From contig VSPF01000009.1 of the NCBI GenBank assembly GCA_009775195.1, positions 1 through 31,791 of the forward strand: a stretch of 31,791 nt of DNA. Reading direction: 5' to 3'. The position numbers and the translations under genes were made by a program. Of this stretch, positions 1 to 8,496 are shown in pieces. The notes beneath the pieces were generated by a model. It was not told the DNA's origin. It saw only the letters and a list, made by a program, of their open reading frames with translations, and ran no database searches. Within the stretch, counting starts at the first letter, position 1; every line of letters starts with the position of its first letter. This DNA comes from Muribaculaceae bacterium. GTDB lineage: Bacteria > Bacteroidota > Bacteroidia > Bacteroidales > Muribaculaceae.

Positions 1-2
1 TG

Positions 3-75
<73 letters not shown>

Positions 76-99
76 GTGGTGTCTTTCTCAATTGCGATG

Positions 100-131
100 C
101 AAAGTTAGACACTTTTTTTGTTATGACCAAA
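100..131 (-). promoter_or_regulatory. Bacteroidota-type promoter of tRNA-Gly(GCC)
   Basis: Read on the minus strand, TTTG (128-131) is followed after 20 bases by TAACTTTG (100-107). This fits the primary-sigma consensus of the phylum (-33 TTTG, -7 TAnnTTTG). The -7 box ends 24 bases before the tRNA. Confidence 0.8.
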
Positions 132-203
132 TTTTTGAGCAACTTTTTTCAAAGAAAAATTCACTAATTTTTACAATGATTTGGTTGTCAAGCATTAAGC
201 GGT

Positions 204-821
204 TTACAATTTTTTGCCGGGTCTTTCGAGTATTGCCGACGCGAGGGTGTCGGCGGCATGAATCAGGGGCTGCAGCGGCGTTGCGCGCCCTGCCTGACGA
301 TAAAATTTTTCATCGTCACGCGATAAATTCCACGGTCCCATATGCCAGCGGATGGCATAGATTTCGTCATCTTTGAGGTCGAGACCGGACTGGAGGAGCA
401 AGATTACCGATTTCTCGCCATGACCGACGGGGAAATTCTCATCGTGAATTTCGTATTGTTCGAAGTCTTCGTACTGCCCCACCTCGTTGCGGCGTTTCTT
501 TTTGACAAGACGGTAGAAATCGGCCTTACACACATCATGCAGCAGCGCGGCAATGGCTATGCTCTCGGGGGCGAGGTCTTCCTCGAGGTCGGGGCGCAGA
601 GTGAGCATGGCCTGTCGGGCCTCCATTGCCGCATCGTATACGTTGAGTGAATGTTCAAGCAGTCCGCCGGGATAGGCACCATGTCCCTGCGACGAAGCCG
701 GGGCAGTAAAAAAGCCCCAGGCATCGAGGTCTTCGATTACATAGTCAATGTTCTCGCGCCCGGTATCACGCAATAATTTTTCGAACCGCGCGCGTAAGTC
801 TTTTGGGTCTTTGGTTATCAT
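204..821 (-). CDS. HD-domain metal-dependent hydrolase
   Basis: This is a 205-aa soluble protein with the HD-superfamily metal-binding pattern. H57 lies in a GLLEHSL motif, the HD pair is H95-D96 in LLHDVCKAD, further histidines are H134 and H160, and the distal aspartate is D191 in IHAADTLAS. The GAYPGGLLEHSL stretch resembles HD domains of nucleic-acid or nucleotide phosphohydrolases such as YhaM, but the OB-fold part of YhaM is absent, so the substrate is unknown. I chose the ATG at 821. A TTG at 851, 4 bases after the cls stop, would add ten residues (LNNEQYIYYM-like) without conserved features. The gene follows cls by 34 bases on the same strand and is probably cotranscribed with it. No convincing terminator follows. 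Confidence 0.8.
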   Translation of the reverse strand: MITKDPKDLRARFEKLLRDTGRENIDYVIEDLDAWGFFTAPASSQGHGAYPGGLLEHSLNVYDAAMEARQAMLTLRPDLEEDLAPESIAIAALLHDVCKADFYRLVKKKRRNEVGQYEDFEQYEIHDENFPVGHGEKSVILLLQSGLDLKDDEIYAIRWHMGPWNLSRDDEKFYRQAGRATPLQPLIHAADTLASAILERPGKKL

Positions 822-855
822 ATAATAAATGTATTGTTCGTTATTGAGCAAGCGC

Positions 856-2328
856 CTACAGCACCGGACTCAAGAGTCTCAACACAGATTCGGCCATACG
901 TTTCGGCATCGGCCGGCGATGCCACTGCTCGGGCAGCACTCGCTCACTGTTGGCGATATCGGCCCTGAAAACCTCGAGCATGCGACGGTTGAACTCGGTG
1001 CTATAGAAAAAGAGGTTTGCCTCGAAATTATAATCAAAACTGCGGAAGTCGAAGTTTGTAGACCCGATAGTCACAAACTCGTCATCGACAATAATCATCT
1101 TCGAGTGCAACATGCCTGCCTTGTACTGATATATCTTAATACCGGCTTTAAGGCACTCGGAAATATAGGAGTTCGAGGCATGGGTAAGCATGACCGAATC
1201 GCTGCGTTCAGGCACGAGGAGCCTTACATCTACATGTGCGAGGGCGGCAGACTGCAGGGCCTTGAGCAGTGCCTCGGTAGGCAGGAAATACGGTGTCTGG
1301 ATATACACTCGCCGTCTTGCATTGGCAATGGCCTTATGCAGCGACAGGGCAATGTTCGACCACTGTGCGGTCGGGCCGGAAGTGAGCATCTGGGCACCTA
1401 CACTGGCGACGGCTCCGTGATGTGGTTCGCGCAGCAGGGCCGGGTTCTCTACCGCCTTATCTTCTATCAGGCCCCCACCCATAAAATTCCAGTCAACGAT
1501 AAACGAATACTGCAAAGCCTGTACGACAGGGCCTTCGACACGCACGTGCGTATCGCGCCACGAGGCGAAATTCTTGCCACCGTCGATATAACGGTTGGCG
1601 ACATTCATACCCCCGAGATATGCCACTGTCTGGTCGATGATACACAGCTTGCGATGGTTTCGCCAGTTTACATGCGTGCCGAACTGAGGGAAAGTAACCT
1701 TGAAAAACGGCTGGGCGTCGATGCCGCGTTGGCGCAAGTGCTTGAAAAAGCGCGACCTGACATGAAACGAACCTACATGGTCGTAGATAAGCCTCACCTT
1801 CACCCCGGCAGCGGCACGCTCGGCAAGTATGTCCGCAATACGGCGCCCCGTCTCATCGTCTTCAAAGATATAATACTGCATATTAATCGAGTCGCGTGCC
1901 TGGCGCAGGTCGCGCTCGAGAGAAACGAACTTATCGGCCCCACGGGTAAAGACCTCTACAGTGTTGCCGGCATAGTATTGCGCACCGGTCAGCGAACGCC
2001 CCAGATTAATCTGCTGTACCGACTCGGGCGTAAGTCCGGCACTCTTCGGGTCTGAAAAAGTGCGTCCCTCGCGACGCCTCAGTTTGCGCCGGCTACGCCG
2101 CGATATCATACGTGTATTCTTGATGCTGCGGCCGAAGAACATATATAGTATAAGCCCGACAACCGGCAGCAAGAGCAACACCGTCACCCAGGCAAGCGAT
2201 TTGACCGGGTTTCGGTTTTCTGACAAAATAATTATGATAATGAGCAGTGTCGACAACACGGCAATCAGGGCCAGCACCGAGTAGAGCCAGTCGTGGGCCG
2301 AGAATATTGCCGAGAGAGAGTCGAACAC
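856..2328 (-). CDS. cls: Cardiolipin synthase, phospholipase D family
   Basis: Cls condenses two phosphatidylglycerol molecules into cardiolipin and glycerol at the inner membrane. The 490-aa product has two N-terminal membrane segments (around residues 15-35 and 45-66), a basic linker rich in Arg, and two phospholipase-D domains with HxKxxxxD motifs. These are HRKLCIID near residue 226 and HSKMIIVD near residue 406, each followed by the usual GG/GS-x-N (GGMNVANR and GSTNFDFRS). Length and layout match bacterial ClsA-type enzymes. No ATG fits the start. GTG at 2328 gives an N-terminus typical of the family and has an A/T-rich leader, while TTG at 2370 would add 14 residues overlapping a small hairpin. 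The downstream HD gene is probably in the same transcript. Confidence 0.93.
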   Translation of the reverse strand: MFDSLSAIFSAHDWLYSVLALIAVLSTLLIIIIILSENRNPVKSLAWVTVLLLLPVVGLILYMFFGRSIKNTRMISRRSRRKLRRREGRTFSDPKSAGLTPESVQQINLGRSLTGAQYYAGNTVEVFTRGADKFVSLERDLRQARDSINMQYYIFEDDETGRRIADILAERAAAGVKVRLIYDHVGSFHVRSRFFKHLRQRGIDAQPFFKVTFPQFGTHVNWRNHRKLCIIDQTVAYLGGMNVANRYIDGGKNFASWRDTHVRVEGPVVQALQYSFIVDWNFMGGGLIEDKAVENPALLREPHHGAVASVGAQMLTSGPTAQWSNIALSLHKAIANARRRVYIQTPYFLPTEALLKALQSAALAHVDVRLLVPERSDSVMLTHASNSYISECLKAGIKIYQYKAGMLHSKMIIVDDEFVTIGSTNFDFRSFDYNFEANLFFYSTEFNRRMLEVFRADIANSERVLPEQWHRRPMPKRMAESVLRLLSPVL

Positions 2329-2362
2329 TTTATATAAATTTAAAGATTTACAATAATGCCAT

Positions 2363-2378
2363 ACCGGCAAATGCCGGT
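2363..2378 (-). repeat. Small perfect inverted repeat before cls
   Basis: ACCGGCA (2363-2369) and TGCCGGT (2372-2378) are perfect complements around two bases. The repeat lies 35-50 bases upstream of the preferred cls start and overlaps the alternative TTG start at 2370. If transcribed it forms a short hairpin in the cls leader. It has no T-tract, so it is not a terminator. A role is not shown. Confidence 0.4.
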
Positions 2379-2387
2379 TTATGCACT

Positions 2388-2415
2388 AAAACCCCGGCAG
2401 GCACCGCCAGCGGGG
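2388..2415 (-). terminator. Probable terminator after the pRiA4b-like gene
   Basis: On the minus strand CCCCG (2411-2415) pairs with CGGGG (2392-2396) around a loop that can also pair internally through GGC/GCC, and TTTT (2388-2391) follows directly. It sits 32 bases after the stop of the upstream gene and before cls. Confidence 0.6.
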
Positions 2416-2446
2416 AATATTATATAAGCAGGAGACGACGCAGTCT

Positions 2447-2995
2447 TTACTCGTCGAAGTTCATTTCGTCGAAGCCTTCGGCGTCGAACTCGTCCTCGTT
2501 GAAGCCGTCTTCGCCATAAAACTCCTCGTCGAGGTCGGGAGTCGCGGCGGCAGCCTTGGCATCGATTTTGGCATCGAACTCATCGAGGTCGACCGATTCA
2601 GCCGGAGGAGTGCCCATGGCAAGCGTGCACAATGGCTCACGCAGCGACTTGCCCGGTATCATCTCGGTCATCTCGATAAAGAAAGCCCTGTCGGTGATGT
2701 AGTCGAAGACATAGAGCAACTTCTGGCCCTCGTCTTCGATAAACTCGTCGAGGGGCGATTCGTCCATGAGATATACCTCCTGGTCATCATCGGTATCCAT
2801 GTCCTCAAAGGTAATTTCCTTTTCCTTCTCCCAGTTACGGTCGCAAAGGAAGAATGAACTCATCTGCGTAGCGTCGTAGCCCACACTCTTGCAAATGGCC
2901 TTCTTAAGGTCGAGGAATGTGGCGGTGGAATCAATCTGGATTTCGCGCTTGAAATTGTCCACCTCGTCAGATACTAACCTAAAATTGAATATCAT
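2447..2995 (-). CDS. pRiA4b ORF-3-like protein with acidic tail
   Basis: The 182-aa product resembles the family named after plasmid pRiA4b ORF-3 (Pfam PF07929). The N-terminal part is a beta-rich domain beginning MIFNFRLVSDEV, with FKREIQIDSTATFLDLKKAI and the motif SSFFLCDRNWEKEKEI. LLYVFDYITDRAFFIEM comes mid-protein. Members are usually cytosolic, widespread and of unknown biochemical role. From about residue 135 the chain becomes very acidic and nearly repetitive, with FD, FDE and DEFD units and no basic residues, to the end. Such a tail suggests interaction with a basic partner or a nucleic-acid mimic, but that is inference. The ATG at 2995 is followed directly by the conserved domain. 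The gene diverges from clpB across 258 bases. Confidence 0.75.
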   Translation of the reverse strand: MIFNFRLVSDEVDNFKREIQIDSTATFLDLKKAICKSVGYDATQMSSFFLCDRNWEKEKEITFEDMDTDDDQEVYLMDESPLDEFIEDEGQKLLYVFDYITDRAFFIEMTEMIPGKSLREPLCTLAMGTPPAESVDLDEFDAKIDAKAAAATPDLDEEFYGEDGFNEDEFDAEGFDEMNFDE

Positions 2996-3140
2996 AATTA
3001 TATAGAGTAGTTTCAGATTAAAGAGTATGCGGCACCAAGGGCCGTTTCATGTTGCGAAGTTAATAACAAAGAATGTAATCTTGCAAAAAAATCGGCCAAA
3101 AATTGTAGCAAAAATGTCAATTTTGTCACTTTTTCGCCTC

Positions 3141-3156
3141 TGGCACAAATATTGCC
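3141..3156 (+). promoter_or_regulatory. Sigma-54-type (-24/-12) promoter upstream of clpB
   Basis: TGGCAC (3141-3146), five bases, then TTGC (3152-3155) matches the RpoN consensus at all ten core positions, with the diagnostic GG and GC exactly ten bases apart. Initiation about 12 bases downstream would give a leader of roughly 85 bases before the clpB ATG. No exact TAnnTTTG promoter is seen for clpB; the nearest is a one-mismatch TAATCTTG at 3076-3083. Sequence match only. Confidence 0.6.
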
Positions 3157-3164
3157 CATTAGTT

Positions 3165-3192
3165 GGCGGCTGCGGCAAACCAAACAGCCGCC
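3165..3192 (+). repeat. Stable 5'-leader hairpin of clpB
   Basis: GGCGGCTG (3165-3172) and CAGCCGCC (3185-3192) form a perfect 8-bp GC-rich stem with a 12-base loop. The hairpin starts where transcription from the sigma-54-like promoter is expected to begin, and no T-tract follows. It would cap the 5' end of the mRNA and may stabilise it. It is too far from the ATG at 3254 to mask the start directly. Confidence 0.6.
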
Positions 3193-3253
3193 CCACTTGT
3201 TAGACTAATTGAATAAATATTAACACGTAACATTCAACACACTACTTCATATT

Positions 3254-5845
3254 ATGAATTTCAACAATTTCACCATTAAGTCTCAGGAAGCCATACAAAA
3301 GGCTGTGGAGATAACTCGAGGCGCCGGGACACAGGCCATAGAGCCGGTGTGCCTGCTGAAAGGCGTTATCGACGAGGGCGAGACGGTGGTAAATTTCATC
3401 TTCCAGAAAATCGGCGCCAACCCGGTGACAGTCACCCGTGCCGTCGATGCCGAGATTGCCGCCCTGCCAAAGGTATCGGGGTCTGAACCCTATCTGAGCC
3501 GCACCTCGAACGACGTGTTGCAAAAAGCACTCGATGTGTCCAAGGAAATGGGCGACCAATATGTGACCCTCGAGGCCCTGTTGGTAGCCATATTCGAGGT
3601 CAACTCGGCGGCTTCGACCATACTCAAAGATGTCGGCCTTGCCAAGAAAGAGCTCAAGGCTGCCATCGAGGAGCTGCGAAAGGGCAAGAAGGCTACTGAC
3701 CAAGGCGCGGAAGAAACATATAACGCCCTGTCGAAGTATGCCATAAACCTCAACGAACGTGCCCGTGCAGGCAAGCTCGACCCCGTAATCGGCCGTGACG
3801 AAGAAATAAGGCGCGTGCTGCAAATCCTGTCGCGCCGAACCAAGAACAACCCCATGCTCATCGGCGAACCCGGCACGGGCAAGACTGCCATTGCCGAGGG
3901 CTTAGCACACCGTATTGTACGCGGCGACGTGCCCGAGAACCTGCGCACCAAACAAATCTATTCGCTCGACATGGGCGCGCTCGTTGCCGGTGCAAAGTAC
4001 AAGGGCGAATTTGAGGAGCGCCTCAAAGCCATCGTCAACGAGGTAACCCAGGCCGACGGCGAAATCATACTCTTTATCGACGAAATCCACACCCTCGTAG
4101 GCGCAGGCAAAGGCGAGGGCGCCATGGACGCCGCCAACATCCTCAAACCGGCCCTTGCCCGTGGCGAACTGCGCAGTATCGGCGCCACCACACTCGACGA
4201 ATATCAGAAATACTTCGAGAAAGACAAGGCACTCGAGCGTCGTTTCCAGAAAGTGATGGTCAACGAGCCCGACGAAACCAGTGCCATAGCAATATTGCGC
4301 GGTCTGAAGGAACGCTACGAAAATCACCACAAGGTGCGCATCCGCGACGAAGCGATTATCGCCGCCGTGCAACTGTCGGAACGCTACATAACCGACCGAT
4401 TCCTTCCCGACAAGGCCATCGACCTTATCGACGAGGCAGCCTCGAAGCTCAAACTCGAGATTGACTCCGTGCCCCAGGCCCTCGACGACATAACGCGCCA
4501 GATAGCCCAGAAAGAAATCGAACGCGAGGCCATAAAACGCGAAGGCCGCGACGAAGAAGTCAAGGCAATAGAACGCAGCATAGCCGAACTACGCGAGGAA
4601 GAAAAGGAATTCTCGGCAAAATGGAAAGCCGAGCGCGACCTCATCAGCCGCATACAGCAGAATAAAATCGACATCGAGCAGCTCAACTTCGAAGCCGACA
4701 AGGCCGAACGCGAAGGCGACTACGCCCGCGTGGCCGAAATCCGCTACTCGTCAATCGCTGCCAAGCAGAAAGAAATCCAGACCATACAGGAGCAACTATC
4801 TGTAATGCAGGGCGAAAAAGCCCTCATCAAAGAGGAAGTCGACGCCGAGGACATCGCCGACGTGGTTTCGCGCTGGACAGGCATACCCGTCAACAAGATG
4901 GTGCAGAGCGAAAAAGAAAAACTACTCCACCTCGAAGAAGAGTTGCACAGCCGCGTAGTGGGCCAAGACGAGGCAATAACGGCTATAGCCGACGCCGTTC
5001 GCCGCAGCCGTGCGGGCCTCAACGACCCCAAGCGACCTATCGGTTCTTTTATCTTCCTTGGCACGACAGGCGTCGGCAAGACCGAGCTTGCCAAGGCATT
5101 GGCCGAATACCTCTTTGACGACGAAAATATGATGACACGTATCGACATGTCGGAGTACCAGGAGAAGCACTCGGTGTCGCGACTTGTCGGCGCGCCTCCG
5201 GGATATGTAGGTTACGACGAAGGTGGCCAGCTCACCGAGGCCGTGCGGCGCAAACCCTACTCGGTGGTGCTCTTCGATGAAATCGAAAAGGCACACCCCG
5301 ACGTGTTCAACATACTGCTGCAGGTTCTCGACGACGGACGCCTGACCGACAACAAGGGCCGCAACGTCAACTTCAAGAACACCATCATCATCATGACCTC
5401 GAACATGGGTTCGAATGTCATACGCGAAAATTTCGCCACACTGACACCCGAAAACAAGACCGAGGTCGTAGAGAAGACAAAGACTCAGGTGCTCGACATG
5501 CTCAAACAGACCATCCGCCCCGAGTTCTTGAACCGTATCGACGAAATCATCATGTTCACGCCGCTCAACCGCGCTGAAATCGAAGAAATCGTCGGCCTGC
5601 AAATCAAGTCAATACAAAAGATGCTTGCCCACTCGTCGGGCATCGAGCTCAAGATTACGCCTGCCGCGCTGAGCTTCCTCGCCGACGAAGGCTACGACCC
5701 AGAGTTTGGCGCACGTCCTGTAAAACGCGCAATACACAGGCTGGTGCTCAACCAGTTGTCGAAAGACATACTTGCCCAAAAGGTCGACCGCACCCACCCA
5801 ATCGTGATTGACGTGAAAGACGGCGACCTCGTATTTACAAATTAA
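3254..5845 (+). CDS. clpB: ATP-dependent disaggregase ClpB
   Basis: ClpB is the hexameric Hsp100 chaperone that extracts polypeptides from aggregates together with DnaK. The 863-aa length is normal for the family. In order there is a Clp N-domain (about 1-145); a first AAA+ module with Walker A GEPGTGKT (about 205) and Walker B LFIDEIHTL (about 273); the long coiled-coil M domain (about 410-525), which separates ClpB from ClpA and ClpC; and a second AAA+ module with GTTGVGKT (about 603), the pore loop GAPPGYVGYDEGG and LFDEIEKAHPD. No ClpP-binding loop is seen, as expected. The ATG at 3254 has an A/T-rich leader and no Shine-Dalgarno. Regulation may be through the sigma-54-like promoter and leader hairpin upstream. 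A strong terminator follows at once. Confidence 0.98.
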   Translation: MNFNNFTIKSQEAIQKAVEITRGAGTQAIEPVCLLKGVIDEGETVVNFIFQKIGANPVTVTRAVDAEIAALPKVSGSEPYLSRTSNDVLQKALDVSKEMGDQYVTLEALLVAIFEVNSAASTILKDVGLAKKELKAAIEELRKGKKATDQGAEETYNALSKYAINLNERARAGKLDPVIGRDEEIRRVLQILSRRTKNNPMLIGEPGTGKTAIAEGLAHRIVRGDVPENLRTKQIYSLDMGALVAGAKYKGEFEERLKAIVNEVTQADGEIILFIDEIHTLVGAGKGEGAMDAANILKPALARGELRSIGATTLDEYQKYFEKDKALERRFQKVMVNEPDETSAIAILRGLKERYENHHKVRIRDEAIIAAVQLSERYITDRFLPDKAIDLIDEAASKLKLEIDSVPQALDDITRQIAQKEIEREAIKREGRDEEVKAIERSIAELREEEKEFSAKWKAERDLISRIQQNKIDIEQLNFEADKAEREGDYARVAEIRYSSIAAKQKEIQTIQEQLSVMQGEKALIKEEVDAEDIADVVSRWTGIPVNKMVQSEKEKLLHLEEELHSRVVGQDEAITAIADAVRRSRAGLNDPKRPIGSFIFLGTTGVGKTELAKALAEYLFDDENMMTRIDMSEYQEKHSVSRLVGAPPGYVGYDEGGQLTEAVRRKPYSVVLFDEIEKAHPDVFNILLQVLDDGRLTDNKGRNVNFKNTIIIMTSNMGSNVIRENFATLTPENKTEVVEKTKTQVLDMLKQTIRPEFLNRIDEIIMFTPLNRAEIEEIVGLQIKSIQKMLAHSSGIELKITPAALSFLADEGYDPEFGARPVKRAIHRLVLNQLSKDILAQKVDRTHPIVIDVKDGDLVFTN

Positions 5846-5851
5846 ACTATT

Positions 5852-5890
5852 AGGCCGGGGCATGGCAAATGCCCTGCCCCGGCTTCCTTT
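5852..5890 (+). terminator. Rho-independent terminator after clpB
   Basis: GCCGGGGCA (5854-5862) pairs with TGCCCCGGC (5875-5883); the loop contains a further GGCA/TGCC pairing, and a pyrimidine tail TTCCTTTCTT follows. It lies 8 bases after the clpB stop and 34 bases before the next ATG. Confidence 0.85.
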
Positions 5891-5917
5891 CTTCAACCTA
5901 ATTCACTTATAACCAAA

Positions 5918-6400
5918 ATGAAAAAGTTTATCTATCTCCTCGTAATGTTGGTGCCGGCACTGGCATTGGTATCTTGCCACGACGATGACAACGACATCCC
6001 TAATGTAGACTTCAACCTCAGCTTCGAGAACGCAGTAGAGGTCGACGGTTCGCTCTACGTCGTACAGGGCGAAACAATGAAAATAACAGGTATCGACGTA
6101 CAAAACAACGAGGCCGACAAAGGTGCACTCATCACAGCCGCAACCTATTATTGGGACGGCTACTATATCGGCACCACCGTACAGCCGCCTTTCGGATTCG
6201 AATTCGACGTAACCGAGAACGTGCCTGTGGGCAAACACCAGATTGAAATCGAGTGCCCGCTCTTCGCCGTAGACAAATCACCGGCCACGGCTATCGTTTT
6301 CATGTATGTCAACGTTGTTGCCTCTGAGGAGGAAATACCCGGTCAGGGAAGCCCCGAGGCACGAGTAACACCGCACATCAACACCTCGACGTCTAAATAA
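5918..6400 (+). CDS. Small lipoprotein of unknown function
   Basis: This 160-aa protein has a lipoprotein signal peptide: MKKF, a hydrophobic stretch, then LALVSC with Cys near residue 20. The acidic run HDDDND after the cysteine resembles the surface-export signal of Bacteroidota lipoproteins, so it may be displayed on the cell surface. The rest is predicted beta-rich. A segment like YYWDGYYIGTTVQPPF followed by GKHQIEIEC suggests an Ig-like sandwich, and the C-terminal 25 residues look disordered. I do not recognise a specific family. It follows the clpB terminator and has no obvious promoter of its own, so it may depend on readthrough. Strong bidirectional termination follows. Confidence 0.75.
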   Translation: MKKFIYLLVMLVPALALVSCHDDDNDIPNVDFNLSFENAVEVDGSLYVVQGETMKITGIDVQNNEADKGALITAATYYWDGYYIGTTVQPPFGFEFDVTENVPVGKHQIEIECPLFAVDKSPATAIVFMYVNVVASEEEIPGQGSPEARVTPHINTSTSK

Positions 6401-6419
6401 GACTTACCAGGGTCAAAGT

Positions 6420-6452
6420 TTAAGGCACTTGTGAAACTCACAAGTGCCTTAA
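6420..6452. terminator. Bidirectional terminator between convergent genes
   Basis: A perfect 14-bp stem, TTAAGGCACTTGTG (6420-6433) and CACAAGTGCCTTAA (6439-6452), surrounds a 5-base loop. T-rich sequence follows on the plus strand, and the AA/TT ends give a T-run on the minus strand. It can serve both the lipoprotein gene and the TPR gene. Confidence 0.9.
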
Positions 6453-6474
6453 TTTTAATTCCTAAACCGTATCG

Positions 6475-8496
6475 TTATTGCGATATGCGCTTGATTAGAT
6501 TGTAGGCAGGCACGATACCGAGTTCGCCGGCCTTGCTCAGGTCGGCAACGCCGGCGCTGCGGTGGCCATTGCGCAAAGCAATATAACCACGGTTGTAATA
6601 AGCCTCGCCGAAATCAGGCTTTAGGTCTATGGCGCGGTTATACGCTTCGGTAGCGTTATCATAATCCTCCATCTCGAAATAGATGTTGCCTAGGTTGAAA
6701 TAAGCCACAGGGGTACGAGGAGACAGCTCGAGCACCTTTTTATAGTCGGCGGCAATATCGTCGAGGTCTTTACGCACCAGTGCTTGCCGGGCCACGCCTT
6801 CGCCCTCGTCGCGACCAAGCAGATAGCGCCCGTAGCGGGCCTGTGCACGCACCAGATAGGCCAGGGCCAAATCGGGGGCGATGTCGATAGCACGGTCGGC
6901 ATCTTTGAGGGCATTGCCATAGTCTCGGACGGTGATGAAGTCGAGGGCACGGCCTATGTAGTCGACCGGTCGCGGGGTATGGCTGGCAAGGTAGGAATTA
7001 TAATATTCGACCGACTGGAAGTGCCTTGCGGCCGTGGCTTCGTCAATCGTGGGCACAGCGTTTGTAACCATAAGGACGAAACGCAACGACCGGGTAGCAT
7101 TGAGGTCGTCGACCTCGCGGATATAATAAGTGTTGCGGCGCAACTCTGTTGGCGAGGTATAGAACGACAGCAGCATCACCGGCTCGATTTCAATATTGAG
7201 GTTGCGGTCTTGCACGCGGCCTCGGATGGCACTGTTGTTATATTCCTCGCGGAAATCGGCATTGTCGTCGACCGTCACGAGCGAAGCGAAGCGCCGGCGC
7301 GTCATATCGTCGCTCATCTCCTCGGGTGTAGTATCGTCGGCCATCTCGGGCGCAGGCCCCGACGAAGCCTCGGCGGCAGCCTGCTGTGCGGCAGTCGGCA
7401 TGGCCTTGGCCAATTTTTCGGCATGCTTGTAATCAGATTCGGCCTTCGACAACTGGCCGAGCTGCTTGTAGAGACCGGCACGCATAAAATATGTGCTCGG
7501 CAATTCGGGATAAGCCTCGGCCACAAGGGTAATATCGGCTATGGCCGCCTTGACATTACCCTTGTTCGCATGGATTACGGCCCTGTTGTAGAGCGCGCGC
7601 ATATCGTCGGGTTCGAGTTCGAGCACACGGTTGAAGTCCTCGAGGGCGAGGTCGTTGGCATTGACCTCCATCAACAGCAGGCCACGGTTGAAGAGGGCGG
7701 CCATGTTGTAGGGCTCGAGCGTGAGGGCATAGTCATAGTCGGCCATCGCCCCCTTATAGCTGGCGGTCTTGTATCGCAGAAACGCACGGTTGATATAGAG
7801 ACCTGCGGCACGGGGCTGGAGCCGTATGGCATAGTCGATATCGGCAAGGGCCTTCTCGTAATCGCCCTCAGAGTTTATGGCAATGTCGGCACGCATGATA
7901 TATGCGTTGAGCGCATTCTTGTTGATTTCGAGTGCCTTGTCAATATCCTCAAGGGCCTTTGCAGTATCGGCGAGAGCCAGGCGCGTGCGTGCACGGCCGA
8001 GGTACGCATTTTCAAATCGGGGATAATAACGCAAGATTTCGTCGAAAGCCTCGGCAGCCTCGCCATATTCCTTGAGGTCGTTGAGGGCAAGGGCCTTGTT
8101 GAAGAGCAACTGCCTGTTTCGCGGCAACAATTTCAAAGCCTCTGTATAGTCTTCGACGGCAAGTCGGTGACGGCCGGTATTGTGACGTGCCACGCCACGC
8201 ACCTCCCACGCATCGGTCAAAAACGGATTAAGTTCGATTGCCTTAGAGGCATCCTCCTCGGCACCACGGAAATCCTCGAGATTGAGTTTTGCGATTGCCC
8301 TCAAAAAGTATGGCTGCGCCAGGTATGGCTTTGCCTGTATTGCCTGGTTGAAATACTGTATTGACAGCATGTAGTCCTCGAAATAGAGGGCATTCTGACC
8401 AATCCGAAGCACCTGGTCGGTGTTGACCTGCGCCGAAGCAAGGACCACCGGCAGCAACGACACAAGGCTAAAAATATATCTCAATAAGCTTCTCAT
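6475..8496 (-). CDS. Exported tetratricopeptide-repeat protein
   Basis: The 673-aa product begins with a Sec signal peptide (MRSLLRYIFSLVSLLPVVLASAQ, cleavage likely after ASA). A first run of consecutive TPRs (about residues 27-365) has the usual pattern AxxxRGxxxxxxGxxxxAxxDxxxAxxLxP. A disordered Ala/Asp/Glu/Met-rich linker (about 368-400) follows, then a roughly 100-residue non-TPR segment, and a second TPR block (about 514-670). Such proteins are periplasmic or outer-membrane-associated scaffolds in Bacteroidota; no enzymatic motif is visible and the partner is unknown. Its ATG directly abuts the stop of the lipid kinase gene with no gap, so it is the last gene of the prfB operon and probably translationally coupled. 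Confidence 0.9.
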   Translation of the reverse strand: MRSLLRYIFSLVSLLPVVLASAQVNTDQVLRIGQNALYFEDYMLSIQYFNQAIQAKPYLAQPYFLRAIAKLNLEDFRGAEEDASKAIELNPFLTDAWEVRGVARHNTGRHRLAVEDYTEALKLLPRNRQLLFNKALALNDLKEYGEAAEAFDEILRYYPRFENAYLGRARTRLALADTAKALEDIDKALEINKNALNAYIMRADIAINSEGDYEKALADIDYAIRLQPRAAGLYINRAFLRYKTASYKGAMADYDYALTLEPYNMAALFNRGLLLMEVNANDLALEDFNRVLELEPDDMRALYNRAVIHANKGNVKAAIADITLVAEAYPELPSTYFMRAGLYKQLGQLSKAESDYKHAEKLAKAMPTAAQQAAAEASSGPAPEMADDTTPEEMSDDMTRRRFASLVTVDDNADFREEYNNSAIRGRVQDRNLNIEIEPVMLLSFYTSPTELRRNTYYIREVDDLNATRSLRFVLMVTNAVPTIDEATAARHFQSVEYYNSYLASHTPRPVDYIGRALDFITVRDYGNALKDADRAIDIAPDLALAYLVRAQARYGRYLLGRDEGEGVARQALVRKDLDDIAADYKKVLELSPRTPVAYFNLGNIYFEMEDYDNATEAYNRAIDLKPDFGEAYYNRGYIALRNGHRSAGVADLSKAGELGIVPAYNLIKRISQ

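Noticed and set aside
829..2055. Open frame of 408 codons opposite cls
   Set aside because: Antisense shadow; cls on the other strand has both HKD motifs.
6784..8364. Open frame of 526 codons on the plus strand opposite the TPR gene
   Set aside because: It is a shadow of the TPR gene: the minus-strand product has a signal peptide and clear repeats, while the plus-strand translation has no recognisable domain.
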